Source: Sycobia sp. Sy_11 (lineage: Eukaryota; Arthropoda; Insecta; Hymenoptera; Epichrysomallidae). From it: 64,000 bases of DNA. Made by a program: the position numbers and the translations under genes. Where the stretch lies: the NCBI GenBank assembly GCA_018907035.1, contig JACCIC010000001.1, positions 3,432,001-3,496,000 on the forward strand. Reading direction: 5' to 3'. Under the pieces are notes generated by a model. It searched no databases. It saw only the letters and a list, made by a program, of their open reading frames with translations, and was not told the origin of the DNA. Shown here piece after piece: positions 42,892-55,015 of this stretch (the stretch's first letter is position 1; each line of letters begins with the position of its first letter).

Positions 42892-43803
42892 TGGGTGGTC
42901 CCAGAAGTACGTGGCCCAAAAAATAAAACTAAAAAATTTTGGAAAAAAATATATTTATATTTCACAATATCCTTTCAGCCCTATACACTTTTCCAAGCGA
43001 TGTTCAATAAATTGGATGCCCTTTTTGTAATAAGAATTGTCAAGCTCCTCATAATAGCCATTAACTGCCGACATCACCTCTTCATTGTTCGAAAATGTTT
43101 GATCAGCGAGCCATTTTTTCAAGTCTGGGGACAGACAATAATCCGAGGAGCTAAATCTGGCGAATAGGAAGCATGAGGTAGCACTTCAAACTTTAATTCA
43201 CGAATTTTGGTGATTGCAATAACGGATCTTCACGACGTTGTTTTTATTCCATTGTGAACAAACGCGGCGCCCATCTTGCGTACCGATTTGTCATCTCCAA
43301 ATTTTCAGTGAATATGCGATGTACCGCACTTTTTTAAATGCCTACCATGTCTGTTACCTCACGCACTTTCAGTCGACGATCATCCAGTATCGCTTTGTGG
43401 ATTTTCTTCAACATTTCTGGAATCGTCACCTCGTTTGGTCGACCACTGCGATGCCCGTCTTAACAGCTCGTATGGCCTCGTTTAAACTCTGCTACCCAAT
43501 ATTTTACTGTTGCAAACGAAGGAGCTGTCTCACCCAAAGTAGAGTCTAGTTCAGCTGTTATATTGGTTGGGCTGAGGCCTTTCATATAAAAGTATTGTAT
43601 CACATAACGATGACCAATTTGTTCCATGTATACCAATTCACTGAAAACATTCATTATTACTGGCTGTCAAATAAATACTAAACATCATAGCGTCTTCAAA
43701 CTTGAGACATATGCTTTATAGATTATGTACTTTCTAATACAGAGGTATTTTTTGAGTAACTACCGCCACTTCTAGGTCAGGCCAGGTACTTCTGAGATGG
43801 CTC
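42892..43803 (-). mobile_element. mariner-family relic with both ends, internally deleted
   Basis: Inverted ends match: CCCAGAAGTACGTGGCCC on the left (from 42899) and the complement of the right end near 43783-43797, TCTCAGAAGTACCTGGCCT. On the minus strand the N-terminal helix-turn-helix is readable at 43654-43460 (Y-F-Y-M-K-G-L-S-P-T-N-I, T-V-K-Y-W-V-A-E-F). The transposase end lies near 43180-42960 (L-K-K-W-L-A-D, F-I-E-H-R-L-like). The middle with the first two catalytic residues is missing (junction near 43222). About 0.9 kb in total, a third mariner lineage in this window. Confidence 0.8.
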
Positions 43804-43804
43804 T

Positions 43805-44780
43805 CGAATACCTGCTCAAAACTTGATATGAGAAACACTCGATCATTTTAATACCAACTAATAAGAGATATAAGACAAAATTAAAATCTGGTAAAAATTG
43901 GTGTGAATTTTGTTTATTCATTAGTAATAACATAAAATGTCTAATAAATATGATCTTTATATATCTATTCATGAGCATGCATAGATCCGAAACAATCTTT
44001 CATTTAAAAAGAAAAATTGACCAAGAATAATGGCTAAATCCTGAACAGATCAGCATTTATGATACTATGTGAAATTCAATGAAAAATGTACTACTAAATT
44101 CGATCAGTGGTTGACTTTTCACCTGGACTTCAGCTAAAACTTAGCTTTCAAAATAATAAACTACTTATTTGAAAAGTAAGTATATCTTTGATGAAGAAAA
44201 AATTTAATACTTATAGTGTATACTGCCGCGATGCTCGTGTAAGCAAATTTATCACAAGAAGGCGCATCGCATATATACATATAATTAACGGGGGCGATCG
44301 TGCACGTCGAATGACGAATGCAAAAAAATTGCAGAATCCACATTGTGAAGCGATGCGCCACCTATCAAGAGTCCTGATATGTATAACACTCGTGACCGAA
44401 CATATGTTTGTATATACTGGGTGTCCCAAAAACGATCGTGACACAACTAGACGATCGAGAATAAGCAGAGGTTTATAGCACGTTGTTACAAAGATAGTAC
44501 GGGTTTCAGAATGTTGCGAATTTATGAATTAATACGTCTCTGGATCGGCGGAGGGGCACGGCAATTGTGAAGACCATACCGCCAGTAAACGACTGTCCTT
44601 GGTGATTACCGATCCGCTGTAGTATGGACAGTCGAATTTGAAACACACTATACAGCGAATGCCTCGGTATTAAAGTCAACGTCTGAAGAAATTCTAATAA
44701 AAGCATTCCTGCGCGTATAATACACTGAGCAGGTAGTAAAAGACATACGATCACCTAACAATTCTCCTTCCTCCCTATTT
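43805..44780. other. no gene recognised
   Basis: AT-rich, then mixed composition from 44220. A 'tgggtgtcccaaaaacgat' string at 44419 resembles repeat ends seen in insects, but no element can be delimited. Confidence 0.35.
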
Positions 44781-44783
44781 ATA

Positions 44784-44787
<4 letters not shown>

Positions 44788-44829
<42 letters not shown>
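44788..44829. repeat. TC microsatellite
   Basis: About 21 TC units. Confidence 0.9.
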
Positions 44830-44833
<4 letters not shown>

Positions 44834-44839
44834 ACGGAC

Positions 44840-45059
44840 ATGCGACAAAAATAATACGCCGGTCTTAATTGGCGCGAGAAAATCTTTTCCAGGAACGACG
44901 ACCTACTCAAGTGGGTTCCAACCTCATCGTGTCTTTTTTTTTCTTCTTGCACTATACATATTAGGAGAGCCGCGGGGAGGTGGCAAGGGAAAGCCAGTAC
45001 TATCGCGAATTTACGTTATATACATACATACATGCATACATAGATACATACATACATAC

Positions 45060-45116
<57 letters not shown>

Positions 45117-45340
45117 AATGGTATATATAGTCGAAATTACCGGGAAATTAGAAATAATTAGCCGAGCGCGCTCTACGAAGGTGGAGGGGGAGGGCGTACG
45201 CAGAACATGGGAGATTTATTGCAGAATACTTGTGCGCGCGTGAATTATTGTTCGCGCGGGATTATCCGCTTTAGAGAGTTTAAGGAGTACGGGCCACGGT
45301 AGGAGTCCAGCAGGCGACTGAGGTAAGTTAACATTTTTTT
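44840..45340. other. GC-richer noncoding island with TA tract
   Basis: Composition rises well above the surroundings ('ccgcggggaggtggc', 'gccgagcgcgctctacg', 'gcgcgcgtg', 'gttcgcgcggg') around a TA/TACA tract (45016-45115). No open frame. It ends near a GGTAAG at 45321-45326 that could be a splice donor after 'cgactga', but no exon can be supported. Confidence 0.4.
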
Positions 45341-46560
45341 AAAGATTTGCGAAGAAAAGTACTTTATAGATGTAGACGTTTATATATAGTCAATATAACT
45401 CTTAAACTAAAAGAATTTTTTTTCTTCTTTAGTATAGTACTTTGCTGATTGTGTATGATTTCCGTAAGCGTTTTATTTTTTCGAGAGACTCTGAGGTCAG
45501 TCCGCCAGTTCACGAAATTTCCTAGAACAAGAACCAATGATTCGTATTCATCTAAAGATGTACGTAGGGGAATTTTAAATGTGTTGATTTCTTTGAAAAA
45601 TGCATACACAGCCCCAGGATGGCGCCACAGTGTAAATTTTCCGTTGGAATTAAGATGCTTCAAGTCGAATCAATTAATTACACCCAATGCTTCGTCAACG
45701 TGACAAATTAGAAAATCTTTGAAAAAGTCTTTATGAGCTTGATAAAAGACCTATTAGTTTGACATTATATCTAATGGAATGCACGGTTATATTAAACCAC
45801 TGTAGATATGATACAGTAAATTCAATAATCTTCGGAAATGATAATTATTGATGAGACTAATTTTATTGACTACATTATTGAATCGAAATTATAGTAAAAA
45901 ATGGATTTAATATTATGCATTTAGGTACAAAAAGTGACAAAGTCAGTTTTCTCAGCTAACTTTGATTGAAGCAAATGCTCTCTAGAATAAAAAGGAAGCA
46001 TTTTTATGGATTATCCCTGGTAATAGAATAAGCTATCGCTTTCATTTTCTACGAAAATGTATTGCATTGTTTTCGTTACAACAATCTCCCATTATATTAG
46101 TCAATTGTAGCATTCGCAAAAATCCACAAATAAGAGTTTAAATTGTCTTTACATCTGTGTTACTCTTCAGACTTAATACCTAGTAAGAACATTTTACCAT
46201 GTAACCTTAAAAAACACGTAGGACGACAAAGATTTCGTAACAACGATATATTGATAAGTGCCGTAAATACAGTTATTCCGAGGATCTTGATGAAATGTAT
46301 TATTAAGACGATTTTTAAAAAATTCAAAAACCGATAGAACTACCGTAATTATCATATGAGGTACTTTTGATCCTATCCTCTTACTCTTATAAAAACAGAC
46401 ATTTTTTTCAAATGAACCATTTACTAAAGTCTATTTTGATTTAGGGTATATCAGTGAGAATAAATCAACGCATATACTATAGGAATATTGAACATAGTTG
46501 GATACTCCATTATCAGTGCAATAATTGACATGTTATTAATATAATAAACTACTCGCATAA
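45341..46560. other. no gene recognised
   Basis: AT-rich DNA with scattered stops in all frames. Confidence 0.45.
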
Positions 46561-46589
46561 CAAATTTTCGCAGAAAATTTTCCTCGAAA

Positions 46590-47139
46590 ATTTTCAGTTC
46601 TTTGCACCGTGCTTCAACAATACTCGCCAAACGGAAACTTCAGCTTCTTCGAAATGAGCACTATGCGGGCGGAGGGAGGGGTGAGTATGCTCTCTAACAA
46701 CCCCCGTTTTCAAAACAATCATCGTGAATTTGTTTTCCACCCACCCGCCGGTAATCTTATAAATAAATACGACCAATGGCCGAGTGCAGTAAGAGAAAAA
46801 AGGGGGAAAAAAGCAAAGCGAGGCCGACAAACGAACGCCGAACACGCCCTGGCGCGTTAAATTTAAAAAGGCAGGCAGCGTATTGTTAAAACAATATTTA
46901 TATCCCCGACGATCTTAAAAGACCTCCTCTTTCGAGGCGCTCCTCGCTCGGCACGAAGCTCTCCCACCAGCGAGCGGGCCGAGGAGTCGGAAGGGGGTCG
47001 AGTGTTGGCGGCGACGGCTACAGCTCGCGTGCAACCGCCCTGTTCAGCACTCGCGGGGCACGCGGCCATAAGACATCCGCTCTTATATATACGTATATAT
47101 AGTCTCCAGAATACCTCGCACGCCCCCGCTCCATTGCAC

Positions 47140-47181
<42 letters not shown>

Positions 47182-47660
47182 GCGGAATATGCATATATAC
47201 GCGTCGGCCACCGGGGAATGTTTTGTAAGTGTGTTTTACCGTGTCTTGGACGGGATCTTATTTCAACAGGAGGAAGAGGTAGGGGTGGAGTGGAACGAGC
47301 AGGTCATAGTGTAGAGGGTGGGTAGACGGTAAAGGAGGGAGGGGAAAAACTCGCGCTCGCCAGCGCCGATATTAATTAAGATAAGCACCGGGGCTAATTC
47401 TCGCTCCCTCCATCCAGCCCCTACCACCTCCACGTTTTCCTCCCGTTTCTCCCGCCCAAGAGAATACGGAATTTCGCGGGGCCTGGAATATATAATGGAG
47501 GTATACTCGTACTGCACGCAGGTTCAACGCGCCTTGCGTTATATATACATATAAATAGGCTTAGATTTGCCAGTAGGTCTGTTATGGACTTTTCCGATAA
47601 GCGGCGCGAAAATCGAGGAGATATTCGCGATTTTGCCAAGGAACGGAAATCGTAAATTCG
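46590..47660. other. GC-rich noncoding island
   Basis: Long region of elevated G+C ('gaggcgctcctcgctcgg', 'gagcgggccgaggagtcgg', 'ggcggcgacggctac'), with a TA tract at 47140-47180. Open stretches on both strands (up to 107 codons) overlap the simple repeats and show no known domain. Could be a promoter or enhancer region; nothing proves it. Confidence 0.4.
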
Positions 47661-50600
47661 AAGTATATGTGGAAATTTAAAGATATCAATTATTCAAGCC
47701 CCCCCCCCACCCATGACTTTTTGATTTTTCAGATGCCCGTGGCAATATTAAACGAGTTCCAAGACTTTCCTGCGCTATATCGCTAATATTATCCTTATGG
47801 AAGTATATATTCGCTTTTAAGATATACCACTATTTATATGGGCAATCTCTTTTGCGTTAAGTCAATATCTTTAGATTTAAAAATGCACTTTTATACATAA
47901 CCGATAATTTGCACGCCCGAGGAAATTTAATCAATACCGTTTATTTAAATCGCCGAAGCTGAAATTGCCTGCAATTTCCTATATACGCTATGAGAGAGGA
48001 AAAAGAATGATGGGAGTGGAGAAAATGTTAAAATCTGCATAAAGTAGTTTTAGGGGGTGTACTCTACATAGTTTAGATTTTATAAATTCTGTAAAGAAAC
48101 TTATCGTCAAATCAAGCAAGCAATGGAGCTCCTTGAGAACGCCTTTATCGATTGGATTTGCATACTCGTACAAGATATCGTAGAAAAAAGTAAAAAAAAA
48201 AACAACAACCAAATTTCCACAATGGATAAAGAAAGTTACTATTAAAGGGAATAATCAGTTACTCAATTACTTACTAACATGGCATTAGCTAATCTTCTGG
48301 GTATATCGTACATTTGAAAAATTACTATAGCCTTTTTCAACTGTACACAAGGGTAGCTTACAGTCACCGCAGAACCAATTACTTTCACCTCGATGAAGTG
48401 CATTAAATGTAATAAAAAAAAATTATCTTATCTTATTTGAGTCAATGAACCTTCTTTCTATTTATGTCACTGTCAATATTATTCATATTGGCTATAGGTT
48501 ATAGGTTTTTAATTTAATATGGTGATCGTATCAAATCAAAATAGTATATATCAAAGTAAATTCTATAGTTTATAAAAGAAATGAGAGCCGCTAAAAAAGT
48601 TGTTGTATTTGGCAAATATAGTAACAATCAATTTTTGACGTTTATTTACGGAAGCGTTTTTCAAACTTTCTTTTAGTTGCTACAGAGGTGAGAAATTTTA
48701 AATTATATATAAAATAATTCTGAATGCACTGATATAAATAAAAATAATAATCTTTTAGGCGAATAATTAATTTAATGTTGAATTTCCTAAGAATAATATA
48801 ACTTAATTATTTATAGAGCTTGAAGTTGTATTTCACTAGACATGCGACATTGGAGTCATATGATTATATAAATATAGAGAAAAAAATATTTTGGAAGTTA
48901 CTTAAAATTTGGAAAAAAATTAATAAATAACGAAAACAAATTAAAATAAACATTAGCATAAAATTGCAGGTATTTTTATTACATTTTATAAAGATAGAAA
49001 TTCTTGTTTCACCACTGGCCATAGAACTTTTCTGTTGGTGTAAAAATTTATTACCAAATCAATATGAGATATTCCTTACTATTAAGATTTGAATCAGTGA
49101 TGATGTGGACGATCAACTATATTAGATTAGTTTACTATGTGATAAGTCAATTTTTAATAAGAAAGAATCACTGATTTAGCGGTAATCAACCAAAGAATTT
49201 TATACTAATTTAATTTTCAAAAGAATCGAGGACAGTACAGTAACATACAAAAAAAATCAGTGAATATCTTAAGAAATTGTAATTAGGCCATGTATAAGAA
49301 CAAAATTTCATTGAATTACATAACTTATTTTTAATGAAAGTAAATACTTACCAAGATTTGAGTACACATTTAAAAATATATATGTATTTAACAGAAAGAC
49401 TCTTAATAAAATTATTTCATTTTGTTTCCAATAATCAAAATTTATTTATTAGCAAAATACTCATATTTCAGTTTCGCCTGATTGGAGTATAACTCAAATT
49501 ACTGAAAAATTACGTGAAACCTGTATTAAATATTTTGTAAAACAAAACTATAGAATGTTTGTCTAAAATTATTTTGCAGTTATAATAGCTATTGAATAAT
49601 TAATATATATTAGATATGCTTTTCTAAAAGTATTTACTTAACTATTTTATATAGAAACTGAAAATATACATCAAGAAACGACGTACTAATAGTGCAATTT
49701 CGAAACTTTGAGTGATATTTTTCATCATACACCATCCCCCGATTAGTTTAAAAAAATATTTAATTATCTCAGTTAGAAAATTAAGCATTTTGGCACGATT
49801 TAAGGTTAAATCTGATAATTACGAAAACTAAAAATAATATTGATTAAGCGTTGAAATATCAGATGAAACTGGAAATAAATGAAAAAGGTTTTTTATTTTA
49901 ATTTTTCAACATTATTATGATAAATATGAAAAAAAACAAAGAACATTTAATTTTATTGCACCTGTAAAATAATTGAGAAAATTGGCATCATCCATCTGTT
50001 ATAAGAAATAATTATGAATAAAGGATTATTTTTACATATCACAAAATAAAGACAAATTTTGTGTAATTATTTCTTTCTATTTAACAAGGCTTCAAAGAGG
50101 ATCTTTCCTTAACAATTCTTATTTCAAGTTGATTTCAGTTTATTTCAGTTTATTTCAGTTTACTTCAAGTTTATTTCAGTTACAAATTCAAATAGCCTAA
50201 AGTTCAAGAAAGACTTTCGAGGTGGAACTTAAAATTACTGTAAAATGTACAGTTGATTATACACTGAAAAAAAAAATTGTTAAGTTGTTTTGTATTAAGT
50301 AAATCCTTTTGTGGACTTAAAAAATATTTATTAGATGTAAGACGACCTAGTTTGATTTAAGATACTTTTTCAAGAAGATACTTTTTCAATTTAGCAAAAT
50401 AATTTACGTGGTACAAAGAAAGAAAATATTTACTTGATAACATACATTTTTTTCACTGTAGTATCTAGATGAACAACAAAATTTATGTTCTTAGTGGTCG
50501 GCGTGGATTGAACATTTTTATTCTTAAAATTGAAGTAACCAAAGTTACCAATAGTCTAGATTGTAAAAAATGGACTTTTTACATAATTAGGATTTAGAGA

Positions 50601-50688
50601 AAATCTTCAATACCTCAAGCTCTTTAAGACAAACCGAGTAAAATTGTCATAAGTTCGATTATTTCAGTCCATTTTGCTGCTTCTTTTA

Positions 50689-50690
<2 letters not shown>
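47660..50690. other. no gene recognised (AT-rich)
   Basis: About 3 kb with no coding potential beyond chance. It contains a C8 run at 47701-47708 and a short minisatellite at 50125-50170. Confidence 0.5.
50125..50178. repeat. short minisatellite, about 10-bp unit
   Basis: Five or so copies of TTTCAGTTTA with small changes ('gatttcagtttatttcagtt' and following). Confidence 0.75.
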
Positions 50691-50691
<1 letters not shown>

Positions 50692-50761
<70 letters not shown>

Positions 50762-50765
50762 TCCT
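50692..50765. repeat. CT microsatellite
   Basis: Long CT tract with minor interruptions. Confidence 0.9.
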
Positions 50766-50886
50766 CTTTCTCAATGTTTTTCTCTCTAACAAGAGAGCTG
50801 GCGATAAAGAACACTCGTGCAATTACAAAGTTATGATGGACAGAATTATTACCTCTGCACATAAGGCTAGAAGTGAAACCGCGAAT

Positions 50887-50887
<1 letters not shown>

Positions 50888-50931
<44 letters not shown>
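50888..50931. repeat. GA microsatellite
   Basis: GA units in opposite sense to the CT tract 130 bases earlier, making an inverted pair. Confidence 0.9.
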
Positions 50932-50934
<3 letters not shown>

Positions 50935-51282
50935 TGAGAAAAAGAGATGGCAGGAGGGCGGGCTAAATACTCGTACTTGCATATGCGCATTTAATGAATG
51001 AAGCCTATATATAAATCTTAAGCCTGTAAGAAACAATTAACCGCCTGCCTCGTATAAAATTTACTCTTTCAAATGAAGAGTCGTTCGCCCCCTCTCTCCC
51101 GTTCTTTAATTCCCCGCGGTGACAGTTCGTGCGGAAATAAAACGTGGTTGATTCTACAGTCCGACGTGCGAAATTATTCATAAAACCTCATGTATATTAC
51201 AGCGCGGTTGTATGCACGTCCGAGAAAAAGAGGAGGAGGTAGAACTCGATTGATTGATTGATTGATTACAATTATTTGCATC

Positions 51283-51372
<90 letters not shown>

Positions 51373-51870
51373 GGCAAAGAACCCTCTGCAGGTAATATAA
51401 GCACTACTGTTCTTGAAAAGGGGATGGAGATAGGATAAGTGAATGCTGTCCAGAGCGAAGAACTGGAATGGAAAGAAGCCTGAATGTCAAATGAAGTGCG
51501 CTGATCATTATCAAGTGGAGGAGGAGGAGGGGGGTCGAAACAGACGACCTTTTCCTCTATATTTATATATGTGCACAATTTATCCGCACGCGGACGCGGC
51601 GGGAATTTCACAGAGATATACAGACCCCCTCCCCATCCTGATGCAGCGCGTTATTATACACGAGCACCAACTGGGGAATTTATGATTCGCGAGGCATCGC
51701 ATCGTCAAGGAGGGACAACGAAGCCGAGTGCGCGAGGACTGCGCTAATGGCATATGGTCATTATAAGCTTTGCATTATAATGGCATATTGTGCGCCCGTT
51801 GGACATTTTGATCGAGTATAGTCGGAAAGCGAGGATGGAAGGCCGAGGGGGAGAATAACAGTTTTTAGAA
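50935..51870. other. GC-richer noncoding island with TA/GA tract
   Basis: Elevated G+C, CpG-containing stretches on both sides of a TA-GA microsatellite (51285-51375) and a TTGA tetranucleotide tract (51250-51266). Near 51745-51790 'aatggcatat' occurs twice around a near-palindromic centre. No coding sequence. Confidence 0.4.
51285..51375. repeat. TA then GA microsatellite
   Basis: TA units followed by GA units, uninterrupted to 51364. Confidence 0.9.
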
Positions 51871-53440
51871 ATTTCGATCGAACTTATCAATCCGTTTAAA
51901 CTGAAATAAGTGCATATTCTTACAGCTAGTACATATGTATTTATTCGTGGAGTTAAAACTATTTCACTTGGAGTAAGTGAATGACGGTTTAAAAATTAAG
52001 TGACAATCAATTCATTAAAATTTTAAACAACTGTTTTACTAGTTCCGTAAGTAAATCTATACTTAACCTTTTTCATTATTGGAAAATTGCGATTTCAGAT
52101 GGTTGAAAATATAATCTTTCGAAAATGCAGTAATATAATATATTTAGCAACAATAATTCATATACCTAAATATAAGAAATTTCAATAATTTCAATATAGT
52201 ATAAAAAGAGACTCATATAAATTTTCATAATTATTATCAGACGTATCTGGTAGAAATAAAAAATAAAAAAGCATGATTATAAATTATATACTTTCCCAAA
52301 AGTATGCCAACAACACCTCCAGGACGGGTGTGATTAAGAACATGTTCCATTATGGTACTTATGATATATATGACTACATACATGATGCACATCAAAAGCA
52401 GTATTTCTTCACCTTGTGGTAAACGCAAGACGTGGCATTTATGATGTAATTTACAATAAGTCAACTTTCCACTATATTCGTTTCATCGCAATAATATTCA
52501 TTTATAGGATCTTTTTTGTTTTGATGTATACTTAGGCCTAATAATTTTTAACTTAGCAAATAAACAGAAATTTAACTTATTTATATTTACAAAAATTGAT
52601 ACGCGTATATAAGTGTTTGACGATGTAAATCGCTTAATAAAGAATACAAATGTGCCTCCATTGGATAGTTTCGAAACGAATAACTGTCTAGAAGGAAGAA
52701 GTATTCAAAGGTAGCATTATCCAAGATCAAAATTAGCCAGACGCGTATGTCTCCGTTGGCAAAATTCTTAATCTATAAATGTTTTCATCAACAATATATC
52801 TAGAAAATGAAGTATCTAGACCAAGACGTTGTAAGGTGGAACAATGTTGAGAATGAAAAAGCATCCAGGCGATGTTAACTTATATGGGCAGATTTTTAAC
52901 GAAGTAATCTCCGACATATATTTCAGTTATGTACCATAAATATCCGAATAATAAGTCTTTTGAATGGAGACTTCTTCAGACGAAGAAGTTTTCCGACATA
53001 GAAACGTGTCAATCGAGCAAGAATCTATACCATTACAGAGACCGTCTCAAAGGAAGGATAGTCCAGACATAGGATGTCATGAGGATCGAGTAGTATGCAG
53101 ACTGGCATGTATCCAAACAGAGTGTCTCAAATAGTAAGGTATCGAAAAAGAGAAATGTCTCAATGCTTGAAATTACAAGTATGACGTTAGTATACCCGAA
53201 TGAGTATAAGTATTCGCTTTGCAGCTTAAAAAGTGCGTATTTTAAATAAAAATTAGAGCTTTATTTCCATAATAAAGTAAAGAACATTAAAAATACTATC
53301 CACTACTAGCTATGACTTTTACTCACTATTCATTAAAATATGTCGATTCGGAATATACTTATTTATGTTCGATGAAGATAAATAATTATATGCAATCTAA
53401 TGGGCTATCGACTGGTTGATCCTTTCTCAGCTTCTTAGAG
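51871..53440. other. no gene recognised
   Basis: AT-rich. A 56-codon open stretch at 52964-53134 has no known match and no supporting signals. Confidence 0.45.
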
Positions 53441-53444
53441 TATA

Positions 53445-53945
53445 CAATATCATTCTCATTACACCAAAAACCGAGCATTACCTTGTTTTTATGGATTTCT
53501 CGTTTTGACTGTAAATGGTCCTGGTTCGACGGGATTGATTAACAATCTTTTGCGCTTTGGACTATCGTGTAATAGATCCACTTTTTTCCACAAATGACTT
53601 TTGACGTTTCTCTTCGTCAGTTCGTGCGGTGCTCAATTTATAATTTTTGGCGGAATTCTCGTGATTATAGATGCTTGGAAATTTCTTACGTTATTACTCA
53701 GAACTATACGGTAAGTTCTTCTTGCATTTGGCACGGATATTCATCGAATAATGCCTCTAATTCATCATCCTCAAACTTTTTTGTCTGAGCCGAACGATCT
53801 TCGTGCAAACCACTTGTGACATATTCTAACACGTGGAGTATGGCAGGGTATGCTTTCCATATCAAGCAATAAGCATCAGACAGATTTTTCTGCAAATTCA
53901 ACTAATAAAGTAAAACTTCCCGTTAATGCTGTCTTGTTATTCTGT
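53445..53945 (-). pseudogene. heavily decayed mariner transposase fragment
   Basis: Minus-strand readings: 53945-53704 begins like mariner ('L-N-L-Q-K-N' region) and contains K-K-F-E-D-D-E-L-E-A-L-F-D-E-Y-P-C-Q-M-Q-E-E-L split by deletion. Then 53560-53450 reads D-S-P-K-R-K-R and P-V-E-P-G-P-F-T, matching the D-N-P-K-R-K-K-S-W ... P-G-E-P-G-P-S region after the first catalytic Asp. Several hundred bases between are missing. Closer to the Mboumar-like lineage of ants than to M1/M2 by motif wording. Confidence 0.7.
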
Positions 53946-53949
53946 ACAA

Positions 53950-54285
53950 ATACGAAATTTTTAAACTGCAGACGTATTATAATTTCATATGCGATTGTGC
54001 GCAAGTTCATGATATGCACAAAGTTACAATTTTCGAGATATAATTTTTCATACATGTATATAAATATAATTAATCAAGTTATATTTGGTTCATTTTAAAT
54101 GACAGTGCTAAAATAATATTTCTGGATAGAACGCATTACCTAACCCTCACTAGTTTTCCACGAGCTACCCTTTATTCTAATCCCTTTCTTGTTCAGTTCT
54201 CACACAAGCTACTATGTAAATAATTGATGTTTCGGTTCATACTCCACGAAAGCCGAAGTCCTTTTTAACCCACGCAAAATAATAA
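53950..54285. other. no gene recognised
   Basis: AT-rich DNA flanking the mariner relic. Confidence 0.4.
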
Positions 54286-54289
54286 AGAA

Positions 54290-54749
54290 GAACGTGAGTA
54301 CAATGCGCGTATATATAGTATATATAGTATATATACGTAATTCAGGTTCCAAAAAAGCGCCATATTATAAACATTCTCGGCGATGTAAGTTAAGGGATGG
54401 GGGACAACTGCAGCACGCGAAAAGCCGCATATACGGTCGCTGCCACAGCTTCAAGGGCTATTATACGTTAATGCCTCTGCTGCGGCTCACGCGCCTCTTG
54501 ATTCACCGCCCCCCCCCCCGGAGAACCGCGCCATTCTCCCGCATACACACGAAACGCTAATACTATGCTTCGACGTCCGTATACGCGCATATGTCATGCT
54601 GTAACCAGCGTGTAGTAAAAAGGAATCGCTTTTTAATGGCGGTCCGTTTACATTCCAATTTCTACGGAATCTCTGCGAAGTAATTAATTCCCCTCCTCGC
54701 TTTTATTAATTTATCCGCTTCTTTCACGCGAGCTTCTCCACTTTCTTGC

Positions 54750-54806
<57 letters not shown>

Positions 54807-55015
54807 CCGTGCTCTGTATGATTTTTCTGTGTTTGCCTTGTCGGGATTTATCTACATCCGCTCTGGTGTTTGCGCGCGGACTTCCTCTCCGCGCGCGGCC
54901 CGAGCAAGCACCACCCCCGATGTGTTAATGTAATTTTTTTCTGTCTAATTGGACGGGTTACAGTCGGGATACGAGATTTGGTGGTGTAGAGAGAGAGAGA
55001 GAGTGGCTATGATGG
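54290..55015. other. GC-richer noncoding island
   Basis: Contains 'ggcgatg', a C10 run (54511-54520), 'tgcgcgcggacttcctctcc' and 'gcgcgcggcccgagcaagc', with a TA tract at 54747-54800. No supported open frame. Confidence 0.4.

Noticed and set aside
44419..44500. String beginning 'tgggtgtcccaaaaacg' that resembles ends of insect repeats
   Set aside because: No matching second end or internal features, so no element can be delimited.
50674..51036. Leu/Ser-rich and Arg/Glu-rich frames on both strands
   Set aside because: They read through CT and GA microsatellites; no domain or gene signals.
52964..53134. 56-residue plus-strand open frame rich in Ser, Glu and Arg
   Set aside because: No known family, no splice or promoter context, and length is within chance expectation.
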